From assembly GCA_944383135.1 (NCBI GenBank), contig CALWOL010000062.1:1-36946 (forward strand): a stretch of DNA of 36,946 nucleotides, in the 5' to 3' direction. This stretch comes from an uncultured Flavonifractor sp. (GTDB taxonomy: Bacteria; Bacillota; Clostridia; Oscillospirales; Oscillospiraceae). The notes under the pieces were generated by a model. That model was given only the letters and a program-made list of their open reading frames with translations, did not search any database and was not told the origin of the DNA. Of this stretch, positions 23,404 through 32,400 are shown piece by piece; the first letter of the stretch is position 1, and every line of letters starts with the position of its first letter. The translations under genes were made by a program, and so were the position numbers.

Positions 23404-23467
23404 CAGTCTGACCTTATTGTATTTTCTAAAACTGGATATTTAAATAAGGTCAGACTGTGGCTATAAT
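23404..23467 (+). promoter_or_regulatory. ECF-gene promoter with a perfect 14-bp inverted repeat
   Basis: CAGTCTGACCTTAT (23404-23417) and its exact complement (23444-23457) are 26 bases apart. A perfect -10 TATAAT lies at 23462-23467, with a poor -35 (TTTAAA, 23439-23444) touching the right arm. The two half-sites thus flank the -35 region. Such widely spaced arms resemble bipartite operators of the BirA kind. The sequence is not one I recognise. Confidence 0.6.
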
Positions 23468-23500
23468 GGCCTCATCAAGAGAAGAACGGAAGTGGTTCCC

Positions 23501-24073
23501 ATGAGAAAGAAGCCGTGGATGACCGTGCTGCGGCTGGCCGTGCTGGCCATGATGACCGCCCTGGTGTTTGTCAGCAATTACCTGCGGGTCACTATCCCCA
23601 TCAACATCGGCGGCAATACCTCCTTCACCCTGGCCAATATCATGTGCTGCCTGTCCGGGCTGCTGCTGGGCCCCATGGGCGGACTGGCCTCCGGTCTGGG
23701 CTCCATGCTCTTCGACTTTACCGATCCCCGGTTCATCTCGGAGTTTTGGATCACCTTCCTCACCAAGGGGGCCATGGGCCTGGGGGCGGGGCTGGTGATG
23801 CACTCCGCTCAGAAGCGCAGCCAGGCGGGCTACGTCCGCTGTCTCATCGGAGCCATTCTGGGCTGCGTCATCTACTACATCCTCTACTTCACCAAGAGCT
23901 ACTACTACAACGCCCTGTTTGTGGAGGGACTCCAGTCCGGTCCGGCGCTGGTCACCCTGGCTGCAAAGGTCCCCGCCTCCCTGTTTAACGGCATCATCGC
24001 CATTGCCGCCGCGCCCCCCCTGTGCCTGGCCATCCGCCGGGCGCTGAAGCGCTCCCACCTGGAGCTGGAATAA
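23501..24073 (+). CDS. ECF transporter S component (substrate unknown)
   Basis: 190 residues from ATG 23501; GGAAGTGG is the likely ribosome site, and an in-frame GTG three codons earlier overlaps it. Six hydrophobic segments are visible. The N-terminal LRLAVLAMMTALVFVSNYLRV ends the first helix, and NIGGNTSFTLANIMCCLSGLLLGPMGG is the typical substrate-binding loop region of vitamin S components. S components bind a vitamin or its precursor and share an EcfAAT energising module encoded elsewhere. The gene stands alone behind an operator-like inverted repeat, so it is probably controlled by the level of its vitamin. I cannot assign the ligand; the motifs do not clearly match BioY, ThiT, RibU or FolT. 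Confidence 0.82.
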   Translation: MRKKPWMTVLRLAVLAMMTALVFVSNYLRVTIPINIGGNTSFTLANIMCCLSGLLLGPMGGLASGLGSMLFDFTDPRFISEFWITFLTKGAMGLGAGLVMHSAQKRSQAGYVRCLIGAILGCVIYYILYFTKSYYYNALFVEGLQSGPALVTLAAKVPASLFNGIIAIAAAPPLCLAIRRALKRSHLELE

Positions 24074-24076
24074 CCC

Positions 24077-24117
24077 GCAAAAAAAGACGGACGCCGGCGG
24101 CGTCCGTCTTTTTTTGC
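24077..24117. terminator. Bidirectional terminator between ECF gene and galU
   Basis: AAAAAAAGACGGACGCC and its perfect complement enclose a loop of three bases, with A and T runs as the base of the stem. It serves the converging ECF S component and galU. Confidence 0.9.
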
Positions 24118-24125
24118 GCGCTGTG

Positions 24126-24995
24126 TTACAGCTGTCTGGCCTTGTCCTTCAGGAACTGCCGGAGCCACGCGGCAGTGGCCTTATGCTCCAGGGCGAAATC
24201 AATGGTGGCCTCCAAAAAGCCGCAGATGTTGCCGGTGTCATACCGCCGGCCCTCAAAGTCCACCGCCACCATACGGTTCTTCCGGCACAGCTCCCGCAGA
24301 CCGTCGGTGAGCTGAATCTCCCCGCCGTAGCCCGGCTTCACATTTTCCAGAATATCAAAAATCTCCGGGGTGAGCACATACCGGCCCAGGATGGCGTAAT
24401 TGGAAAACATCTGCTGGGGAGTGGGCTTCTCGTTCATGTCGGAGACCTCAAAAATCCGGTCCTCCAGGGGGGACACCTTGACGGAGGAATAGCGGGAGAT
24501 GGCCTCGGTGGACACCTTCTGCACCCCCACGGCGGAGGCGCCGTACTTCTCCGCTCCCTCAATCAGCTGGAGGGTCACCGGTTTTTCGGCCCGCATGATG
24601 TCGTCGCCCAGCAGCACTGCAAAGGGCTCGTCCCCCACAAAGCGCTTGGCCCGGTAGATGGCGTGGCCCAAACCCTTGGTCTCCTTCTGCCGGACATAGA
24701 AGATGTTGGCCAGATCGGCGGCCCGGCGGACCTCCACCAGCTCCCGCTCCTTGCCGGACTGGAGCAGGCGGGTCTCCAGCTCGGGGTAGTAGTCAAAATA
24801 GTCGTCCATGGCGGACTTGGCCCGGTTGGTGACGATGAGGATATCCTCGATGCCGGAGGCCACCGCCTCCTCGATGATATACTGCACCACCGGCTTGTCC
24901 ACCATGGGCAGCATCTCCTTGGGGACGGTCTTGGTGGCGGGCAGCATGCGGGTGCCCAGGCCAGCGGCGGGAATCACGGCCTTGCGGACTTTCAT
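24126..24995 (-). CDS. galU: UTP-glucose-1-phosphate uridylyltransferase
   Basis: 289 residues from ATG 24995, behind AAGGAGG. It makes UDP-glucose for glycolipids and cell-surface polymers. Motifs: the nucleotide-binding AVIPAAGLGTRMLPATKTVPKEML at the N-terminus, VDKPVVQYIIEEA, KGLGHAI, and FAVLLGDDIM, with the metal-binding aspartate. FSNYAILGRYVL and EIQLTDGL are typical GalU segments. The length is normal. It follows queT by 34 bp on the same strand and is probably cotranscribed from the queT promoter. Confidence 0.94.
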   Translation of the reverse strand: MKVRKAVIPAAGLGTRMLPATKTVPKEMLPMVDKPVVQYIIEEAVASGIEDILIVTNRAKSAMDDYFDYYPELETRLLQSGKERELVEVRRAADLANIFYVRQKETKGLGHAIYRAKRFVGDEPFAVLLGDDIMRAEKPVTLQLIEGAEKYGASAVGVQKVSTEAISRYSSVKVSPLEDRIFEVSDMNEKPTPQQMFSNYAILGRYVLTPEIFDILENVKPGYGGEIQLTDGLRELCRKNRMVAVDFEGRRYDTGNICGFLEATIDFALEHKATAAWLRQFLKDKARQL

Positions 24996-25029
24996 AGCAG
25001 TTCCTCCTTGTCTTTTTCCGGGCAGCCGC

Positions 25030-25557
25030 TCAGAACTGCACCAGGCGGCGCTCCGGAATCATGGTGCGGAAGTAACGGACCCTGGACATGGCCTTCAGCA
25101 GCACGGTGCCCAGCACGTAGCAGGCCACAGCCTCCCCCGCCACAAAGGTCCACAGATTCAGCACATAGGCCGCCCAGAAGGTATCGTTGAGGGCGCCCGC
25201 CTGTGCCCAGGCCCACATGGGTGGGAGCAGCAGGGCGTTCATCACAATGGGGGGCAGGCCGGCCAGGTACCACCGGGGCATCTTCGTGCTCAGGAAGGCG
25301 GCAATGGCGGTGGCCAGGGTGCCCACAATCATGTCAATGGGACCGTAGGGGGAGAGGATGTTGGTCAGCAGACAGCCCAGCGCCAGACCGGGGGCAGTGG
25401 CGGGAAAGAGGAAGGGCAGGACTGTGAGGGCCTCTCCCAGCCGGACCTGCACCGGTCCGAAGGTGAGCTGAAAGATGTTGCCAAAGTAGCACAGGACGAA
25501 GTAAATCGCCGCCACCATGGCCGCCAGGATCAGGTCTTTCGTGGAAAACTTGCGCAT
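25030..25557 (-). CDS. queT: QueT family transporter (queuosine-precursor ECF S component)
   Basis: 175 residues from ATG 25557, with GGAGG 11 bases upstream. Six helices are visible: MRKFSTKDLILAAMVAAIY, then VQVRLGEALTVLPFLFP, the QueT signature that lines the binding site, then LGCLLTNILSPYGPIDMIVG. QueT proteins import preQ1 or related 7-deazaguanine precursors for tRNA queuosine through the shared ECF module. A promoter and a leader of about 110 bases with strong stems precede it, consistent with preQ1 riboswitch control. galU follows on the same transcript. Confidence 0.88.
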   Translation of the reverse strand: MRKFSTKDLILAAMVAAIYFVLCYFGNIFQLTFGPVQVRLGEALTVLPFLFPATAPGLALGCLLTNILSPYGPIDMIVGTLATAIAAFLSTKMPRWYLAGLPPIVMNALLLPPMWAWAQAGALNDTFWAAYVLNLWTFVAGEAVACYVLGTVLLKAMSRVRYFRTMIPERRLVQF

Positions 25558-25666
25558 GATACTTGATTCCTCCATTTTGGTATTTAGAGAACCGCGGGCG
25601 GCCTTGGGCCGAAGCCGCGGAACGAACACGGCACAGCCGTGCTTGGACCGGGTGTGGAGACCAGTC
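25558..25666 (-). promoter_or_regulatory. Structured queT leader, candidate preQ1 riboswitch (class III?)
   Basis: On the minus strand, from the predicted transcript start, GACTGG and CCGGTC form a 6-bp stem with loop TCTCCACAC. Next comes CACGGC/GCCGTG, then a stem of CCGCGG pairs around GGC/GCC. The ribosome site GGAGG is near the end, and CCTCTG close to the 5' end could pair with it. PreQ1-III riboswitches lie before queT in Ruminococcaceae. I recall their general form only, so the class is tentative. Confidence 0.45.
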
Positions 25667-25672
25667 AGAGGT

Positions 25673-25701
25673 ATTGTACCACGTTTTGTCCGGGAAGTAA
25701 A
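25673..25701 (-). promoter_or_regulatory. Promoter of queT-galU
   Basis: On the minus strand TTTACT (25696-25701), 17 bases, TACAAT (25673-25678), with TGG just before the -10. The -35 adjoins the terminator of the upstream GLUG operon. Confidence 0.7.
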
Positions 25702-25733
25702 GCGGCCCCGGCGGGAGATCCGCCGGGGCCGCT
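25701..25733 (-). terminator. Terminator of the GLUG operon
   Basis: A 14-bp GC-rich perfect stem (AGCGGCCCCGGCGG with its complement) lies three bases after the stop codon of the downstream GLUG gene, followed on the minus strand by TTTACTT. The T run is short. Confidence 0.65.
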
Positions 25734-25736
25734 GGG

Positions 25737-28700
25737 TTATTGTACGGTATAGGTCAGGGCGGCGCGCTGGGGTACCAGGCCCTCCTGGCTGAGGCAGAAC
25801 ACCTTCACCGTGCAGCCGGATGTCAGCTCCGCCGGCTCCTGGAAGGGGATGTACACGGGCTGGCTTTCGGAGGCGGAGGCCAGGCCCAGGGTGAGCAGCC
25901 TGCCCGCCCCATCGTAGGCGGCCGCCAGAAAATCCGTCCCGGCCGGGGCGGCGTCCCCAATCCAAAGCAGGTACACCCCCGAGGCGTCGGCGGTGAGGAT
26001 GCGGCTGCCCTGTCCCACAAGGCTGGGATAGCCGCCGTTGACCGCCCCATCCAGCTGCCAGGGCAGCAGGCCCTCCTGCCCGGCCAGATTGGCGTTGAGG
26101 GTGCTGACAAACTCCTCCGTCTTCATGCTGGACACATAGGTGCAGCTTTGGCTGTTTTTGTCCACATAGCTGGCGTCCGCATTGGAATAGCAGTTGGTAA
26201 AGGTTTTCTGGATGTTGTACTGGGAGCCGCCATACAGCCGTCCAAATATCTCATATTGCTTGCTGTTGTAATCGCTGTCCGCCATCGTGGGGAAGCCCGT
26301 AACGTAGCAGTTTTCCAAAACGAGGGCAGCGTCGCTGTACATGATATAGCCCACCATGCCGCCGGCGTATTTGGGGGTGCTGCCCGTCAGCTTGGTGAAC
26401 AGCAGCTCTCCCGTATTGGCGCAGTTGCGGATAATCACCGTACCGTCCTGGAACTCGCCCAGGATACCGCCCAGGCTGCTTGTACTTCTGAGGTAGACCC
26501 TGCCGCTGTTGACGCTGTTGGTAATGGTGACTTTGACGTTCTCCCCCTGGTCAATGGCGCCCACGATACCGCCGGCGCTCCCCGAGGAGCAGTTGCCGTT
26601 TACTCCGCCCAGGTTTATGCAGCAGTCCAGCTTGACCTGCTTGTCTTCATTTTCAGAACTTCCCCCTACCAGACCCGCGATGCCGCCGGTGTTGTAAACT
26701 TTGGTCGTGCTTACCGTGCCGCAGTTGACCGCCTGGGAGATGGTGCTGCCGCTGTTCAGCCTGCCCGCAATGCCGCCGGCTCCGTATCCGCCGGTCTGGC
26801 TGATGTCGGCATAGTTGTACACCCGCTCCAGGGTGCAGTTTGTGGCTGCGGCTGCGATGCCGCCGGTGCTGCTGGTGCCGTCCAGCGCCACATAGTTGCG
26901 GCAGTCCGTAATCCGGGAATTTATCGCCCGACAGACCAGGCCGCCCAGCATCCCCGACGAGTGCTGGGTTTTCACCGAGCCTGTGACCGTGCAGTTGGAC
27001 AGGGTGCCGTCCTGGAGCAGGCCCACCAGGCCGCCCACCCCATCGGTGTTGGTCGTCAGATCAATATTCTCCAGGTGCAGGTTCCGAATGGCGCCGCCCC
27101 CCGTCACCTCGCTGAACAGGCCCACCGTGCCATAGCCGGACAGGTTCAGGAGGGTCAGGTTCCGGAGGGCGTGGCCGTTGCCGTCCAGCACGCCGGAGAA
27201 GCTGGACACCATCAGGGCGGAGTTGGGCGTCATCTGGGAAAAGTCCAAATCCGCCGTCAGCTCATACCAGGCGGAGCGGTAGCCAATGTGGTTCTGGTAA
27301 CCCACCCGGTAGGCGAACAAAATCCACTCCTGGATGGTGGAAATCTGGTAGGGGTCCTCCTCCGTGCCCGTGCCGCCGGCAAACTCGGGCAGGCCCACCG
27401 GCTGGGTCAGGGCCGACTCGATTTCGTTTTCCGAGCCGGAAACAGAGATGCGCACGTAAATGCCCTTTCCTACCGCGCTTCCGCCCACCAGATAGGAATC
27501 TTTGGTGGACTCCGCCCAGGAGCTGCCCCCGACGCACCACTCATACTTGAGCTTGGCGGTGTCCACGGGGCCTTTGGTGGACTCCAGCCCGGACGCATCC
27601 ACATGGAGCACGTCCCCCAGCTTGGGGGCGTCGTTGTCAATTTTCACCGTGCCCAGCAGCAGCAGCAGCCGGTCCTCCACCGGCAAGGTCCGCTCAGAAT
27701 AGGCCGTCCCCACGCAGCCGGAGGCCGTCACCTGGACGCTGTACCGGCAGCTCTTGCTGCCCGTGGGCAGCTGATAGGTGGTACCCACGGCGCCGTCAAT
27801 GGCCCTGTCGTCCTTCATCCACTGGATGGAGAGCGTCCCCAGCGCCTGTGTTCCCTGGTCGGTGGTCAGCCCGGACAGGTCGGCATACAGGGTATTGCCC
27901 ACGTTGGGGGCAACACTCTCCTGGGAGAAGGTCAGGTTCACAATCTCCGGCCGGCCCTGAAGCACAGGCTGCCCGGCGGTCCCGTCCGGCTCCCGGCTGA
28001 GGACGGGATAGGGGCTGCCCGCCTCCATCCGCCAGGGGGCATCCGCCCCGTCAAAGCTCCAGCCGGCGGCGGCATAGGTGGCCTGCTGCCCGGCCTCCCC
28101 GGCGGTGACGGTGCCGGTGGCGGTATCGGTAATCCCGCCGGGCACAGGGGCCAGCACCCAAACATCGTTGATAAAGCCGCCGGGGTTACACACCGTCCAG
28201 GCATTCCCCCGGACGGCGGAAATCTCCCCTGTCAGCACGAAGCAGTCCTGCATCGTATCCTCCACGGTGCCCCAGCCCAGCAGGCCGCCGGCATAGCCCG
28301 CCCCGTCGTTGGGATTCTCCGCGGTCACCGCCCCGGACACATAGCACCGCTCCACTGTACAGATATAGTCGTTGCAGCCGATGAGGCCGCCGGCGTAGGC
28401 CCCCGTCCGGTCCTCCAGCGCCAGCACATCCCCGCTGTTATAGCAGTCGGTGATCGTAAACAGCGCCTGGCTGTTCCTCCCCACCAGGCCGCCGGCATAG
28501 GCATAGTTGGTCATATAGCTGTCCAGGTCGCCGTCGTTGCGCTCCTTTGCCGTAACCGGTCCCCGGTTGCCGCTGCTGCGAATCTGAGCCGTACAGTTCT
28601 GTACCGCTCCAATCAGGCCGCCGGAGCAGACGTTTGCCGACCTCTCCTCATCAACAATGGCGTTCTGCACCGCCCCCAGGTTGACACAGTTTTCCAGCAG

Positions 28701-29408
28701 AATATGGGGCTGGCTGTCGCCCACGTCTCCCTGCTCCGCCAGGCCCAGGATGCCGCCCAGATTGGCGCTGTACCGCCCGGTGGTGGTAAGGGTGGCCCGG
28801 TTATAGCAGCTGCGGATGGTATTGGTCTCACCCCGGTTTCCATACGCCTGGCCCACCAGACCCCCCGCGCTGAAAGTGCCGGTGCCGGACGAGGTCACTT
28901 CGGCATAAATGGAGCCTTCCCCATAGCAGTTTTCAATCACGCTCTGCCCGGTGATGCTGCCCGCGATGAGCCCCGCGTAGGCGGGATAGATGCTCTGCAG
29001 CTCAATCTTCCCCTGCTCCACGCCCAGGTTTTTGATGGTGCCGCCGCTGACGCGGCCAAACAGGCCGGAGTAGGGATGGCTGGACTGTTTGGGACGGGAC
29101 ACCGTCAGGTTGCGTATCACATGGCCCTGGCCGTCCAGCACGCCGCTGAAGGCGGCGCTGGTACCGATGGGGTCCCAGCCGTCATATCCGGACAAATCAA
29201 TGTCCTCAGTGAGCACATAGTACCCGTCCAGGTCGCTGTTGATTTGCGCCAGCTCCTCCGCCGTGGAGATCTCCTTGTAGCCCGGCTCGGGGGCGGCAAT
29301 CTCCTCCAAAAAGCGGGAGGCGTCCCCCGTCGCCCGGGCCGGGGCGCCCGCCCCGGTCAGCAGGGCAACCAGAGCCGCCGCCAGCAGCACAGCCCGCATT
29401 CGTTTCAT
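25737..29408 (-). CDS. Large secreted GLUG-repeat surface protein
   Basis: 1223 residues from ATG 29408, with AAGGAG 7 bases upstream. Residues 1-26 are a signal peptide ending ARA. Residues about 45-430 and about 690-1130 hold many GLUG-type repeats (GGLVGRNSQA, GGIAGRLNSG, GGILGEFQDG) with NCYN and TNCYSN spacers, expected to build a right-handed beta-helix. Between them (about 485-680) are two Ig-like repeats beginning VAPNVGNTLYADLSGL and DAPKLGDVLHVDASGL. The last 80 residues are a beta-rich domain (AAAYDGAGRLLTLGLA, CTVKVFCLSQEG) shared with the neighbouring protein. No LPXTG or SLH anchor is seen. It is probably an adhesin or polysaccharide-binding protein, and is the second gene of a two-gene operon, 30 bp after the first. 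Confidence 0.85.
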   Translation of the reverse strand: MKRMRAVLLAAALVALLTGAGAPARATGDASRFLEEIAAPEPGYKEISTAEELAQINSDLDGYYVLTEDIDLSGYDGWDPIGTSAAFSGVLDGQGHVIRNLTVSRPKQSSHPYSGLFGRVSGGTIKNLGVEQGKIELQSIYPAYAGLIAGSITGQSVIENCYGEGSIYAEVTSSGTGTFSAGGLVGQAYGNRGETNTIRSCYNRATLTTTGRYSANLGGILGLAEQGDVGDSQPHILLENCVNLGAVQNAIVDEERSANVCSGGLIGAVQNCTAQIRSSGNRGPVTAKERNDGDLDSYMTNYAYAGGLVGRNSQALFTITDCYNSGDVLALEDRTGAYAGGLIGCNDYICTVERCYVSGAVTAENPNDGAGYAGGLLGWGTVEDTMQDCFVLTGEISAVRGNAWTVCNPGGFINDVWVLAPVPGGITDTATGTVTAGEAGQQATYAAAGWSFDGADAPWRMEAGSPYPVLSREPDGTAGQPVLQGRPEIVNLTFSQESVAPNVGNTLYADLSGLTTDQGTQALGTLSIQWMKDDRAIDGAVGTTYQLPTGSKSCRYSVQVTASGCVGTAYSERTLPVEDRLLLLLGTVKIDNDAPKLGDVLHVDASGLESTKGPVDTAKLKYEWCVGGSSWAESTKDSYLVGGSAVGKGIYVRISVSGSENEIESALTQPVGLPEFAGGTGTEEDPYQISTIQEWILFAYRVGYQNHIGYRSAWYELTADLDFSQMTPNSALMVSSFSGVLDGNGHALRNLTLLNLSGYGTVGLFSEVTGGGAIRNLHLENIDLTTNTDGVGGLVGLLQDGTLSNCTVTGSVKTQHSSGMLGGLVCRAINSRITDCRNYVALDGTSSTGGIAAAATNCTLERVYNYADISQTGGYGAGGIAGRLNSGSTISQAVNCGTVSTTKVYNTGGIAGLVGGSSENEDKQVKLDCCINLGGVNGNCSSGSAGGIVGAIDQGENVKVTITNSVNSGRVYLRSTSSLGGILGEFQDGTVIIRNCANTGELLFTKLTGSTPKYAGGMVGYIMYSDAALVLENCYVTGFPTMADSDYNSKQYEIFGRLYGGSQYNIQKTFTNCYSNADASYVDKNSQSCTYVSSMKTEEFVSTLNANLAGQEGLLPWQLDGAVNGGYPSLVGQGSRILTADASGVYLLWIGDAAPAGTDFLAAAYDGAGRLLTLGLASASESQPVYIPFQEPAELTSGCTVKVFCLSQEGLVPQRAALTYTVQ

Positions 29409-29438
29409 GGTCCCACTCCTTTCTCTCAGGTGCCTTCC

Positions 29439-32400
29439 TCACTGAACCAGCGGCAGGGCCACCGGCCGCAGGTTGGTGGAGCGCAGGAGGAACACCCGGA
29501 TCTCCGCCCCCTCCTGCTCCAGGGGCAGGGGCACGGAGGTCACTCCGTTTTCCAGGTCCGCCTGCACCGCGGCCGTGGACAGCAGCCTGCCGCTCTCGTC
29601 GTAGCTGGCGGCGCACACCAGGAGCTTCTCCCCAGCCATGCGGCAGTACACCCGGGCCGCGCCGTTGGTGTAGGAGAGCAGCTGATAGCTCTCCGTAAGC
29701 CAGGCGAAATAGGGCAGGCCGCCGTTCTGGTTCTCCGCCATGGCCCAGGTTCCGTCAAAGTCCCAGGCCAGCCGGTTCTCGTACCACTCCTGATCCTTCA
29801 CATTGCTCTCGTAGGTCCGGTTGGTATAGGAGGGGTAGGAGATGGTGGTATATCCCTCCGACTTGATGCCCTCCAGATAATAGTTCGGGTGAGACGACTC
29901 GGTGCGGGCATCGGTGCCCAGCACGTTGGCCTTGAAGGGGCCGGAGCTGCCGGTGCCGAACACGTAGTCGTAATAGACCCCGATGCTGGGAGAGAGCACC
30001 AGACAGTTCCGGACATACAGCCGGGCGTAGTTTTCCATCACATGGCCCACAATGCCCCCGGCATAGCCGGTGTCGTAGGTCCGGGCAATCACCTTGCCGG
30101 CGTTGTAGCAGTTGGCAATCTGATACTCCTGTCCACTCTCCCCCAGGGCGTACATGCCCACGATCCCGCCGCACGCCATCTCATAGTGGGCCTGAGTGCA
30201 GGCGCTGACGCCCACGTCCCCCAGATTGTAGCAGTCGGAGAGGGAGGAGTCGCTGAAGCCGGCAATGCCGCCCAGATAGGCCGAGCGCCCGCAGTAGGAC
30301 CGGGGGGACATCCACACCGCGGCAGTGTTGTAGCACTGCCGGAATACCACCCGGGTATTCAGGTAGCCCACCACGCCCCCCACATAGGCGGCGGACTGGG
30401 TGGCGGAGGGGGTGAGGCTTCCCTCATTGAAGCACCGCTCCACCACGTAGGGATCGGTCAGATAGGTGTCAATCATGCCGGCCACGCCCCCCATGTACAG
30501 CCGGTTGGACTGGAGGGTGGAGGAGCCTGCGCCGCCGGAGAGGGAGGCCATGTTGAAGCAGTCGCTCACGTCGGCGTCCAGCTCTCCCGCCAGGCCGCCC
30601 AGGTAGAGATTGCCGGAGGAGAGCTGGGCGGTGATGCTGCCGGAGACGTAGCAGTTGCGCAGCTGGGCGGTGGAGCCCACATTGCCCCCCATCTGCCCGG
30701 CGATGCCGCCCACATAGCAGGAACCGTCCACGCCGCCGGAAATCCGGATAGACACCTGCTCCAGCCCCAGATTCTTGATGACGCCCGTGGCGCTCACCCG
30801 GCCGAAGAGGCCCCCATAGGCCAGCAAATCGTCAATGGTCAGGTGGGAAATCACATGGCCCTGGCCGTCAAAGGTCCCGGTAAAGGGGGCGGCGTAGGTG
30901 CCGATGGGGGTCCAGCTGGCATAGCCGGACAAATCCAGATCGGCGGCCAGCACATAGGAGCCGTTCAGGGGATAGGCGGAATCCACGCCGATGGAGGCCA
31001 GCTGCTCCGGAGTGGAAATCAGAATGGCGTCGGCGTCCGGCGCGCCCACCGTTCCCTGGAAGGAGCCGCCGCTGCCCATGCCGGGCAAATCCCTTTCAAA
31101 CTGGGCCCGCACCGTCACGTCCCCCTCCGGCATGGAGAAGGAGAGGGTGGGCGACTTGACATCGGTCAGGGCAACGCCCTCCGCCGCCCAGCCGGCAAAC
31201 AGCCAGCCCTCCTTGGCCTGGGCGGTGAGGGTGATGGCGTCCCCCGCCTCATAGGCGTCGGAGGGGGAGCCCAGCACCACCCCCTGCCGGGCGTCCGCCT
31301 CCACGGTGAGGAAGTGCACCGGCCCGTCATAGGTCTCCAGAGCCAGGGGGGTGCCGTCCTGCTTCTGTACCGGGCTGTTTAAATCAAACTCACATTCCTT
31401 CCATTCTCCGAAATACTCCGGAACACCCCGCTGTCCGTCGTTGTTGTTTCCCCGGACGTACACCAGCCCGTCTTTCCGCAGGGCCACAGCATGGCTGGTC
31501 CCCTGGGCGGCCTCCGCGGTATGGTCCATGGCAATCTGGACAGGCTCCTCCAAAATGGGGATATTGGTGCCGGTAAAGGGGGGAACCAGCAGCGTGTCAT
31601 AGCCCCATGTCCAGAGGGTCCCGTCCTCGTGGAGGGCAATGGGGCTGCTGCCCCACCCGGGCGTCACATAGCGGGGTGCGCTGCCGCTGTATCCGGTTAT
31701 TTTATAGGGGACAGTGACAGGGTCATTGTTCGACTTCTCGCCGTTTCCCACCTGTCCGTAGTCGTTCCGGCCCCAGGCATAGATGCCCGGCTCCGGTCCC
31801 GCCACCACGGCAAAGATGGTTCCCTCACTCACCCGGATGTCGGTGAGGTACTGGCTCTCCGGGAAAACAATCTCCCGGGGATATCTGCTGTTGAAGTATT
31901 CGTCGGTGAGATACCAGTCGTAGACGTCATCCCCCCAGCCGTATACCCTGCCGGGGTCCTCTTCCGTGCCCGAACCGGCCAGGAAAAGGCAGAAGCCCCG
32001 CTGATCGGAACAGGTAACGGTATGCACACCCGTGCCGTCCAGCCCCTCCACCTGGCAGGGGTCGTTGTAGGGAATCGTGTTTCCGCAGGAAATATAGCCC
32101 CAGGCCCATACCGTGCCGTCCCCCATTATTACCACGGAGTACTGATGGCCGGTGACAAAGTCCTTTACCCCGGACTGGTTGGGCAGATAGACCTGCTCGG
32201 GGGTCAGCACGTTGCCGCCTTTGTAACCCACGCCCAGTTCGCCCATGCCGTTGTCACCCCAGGCCCACAGGGTGCCGTCCGCCTTCAGGGCCATGACGCT
32301 GTCACCGCCGGCGTCAATGTCCACCACACCCTCCAGCACCGGCACAGCCTCGTACCGGCTGGTGGTGGTGCCGTCCCCCAGCTGGCCGGCGCCGTTGCCG

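Noticed and set aside
25740..31382. A 1880-codon open frame on the plus strand
   Set aside because: It is antisense to the two GLUG genes, has no ribosome site or recognisable domain, and arises from the GC-rich codon use of the true genes on the minus strand.
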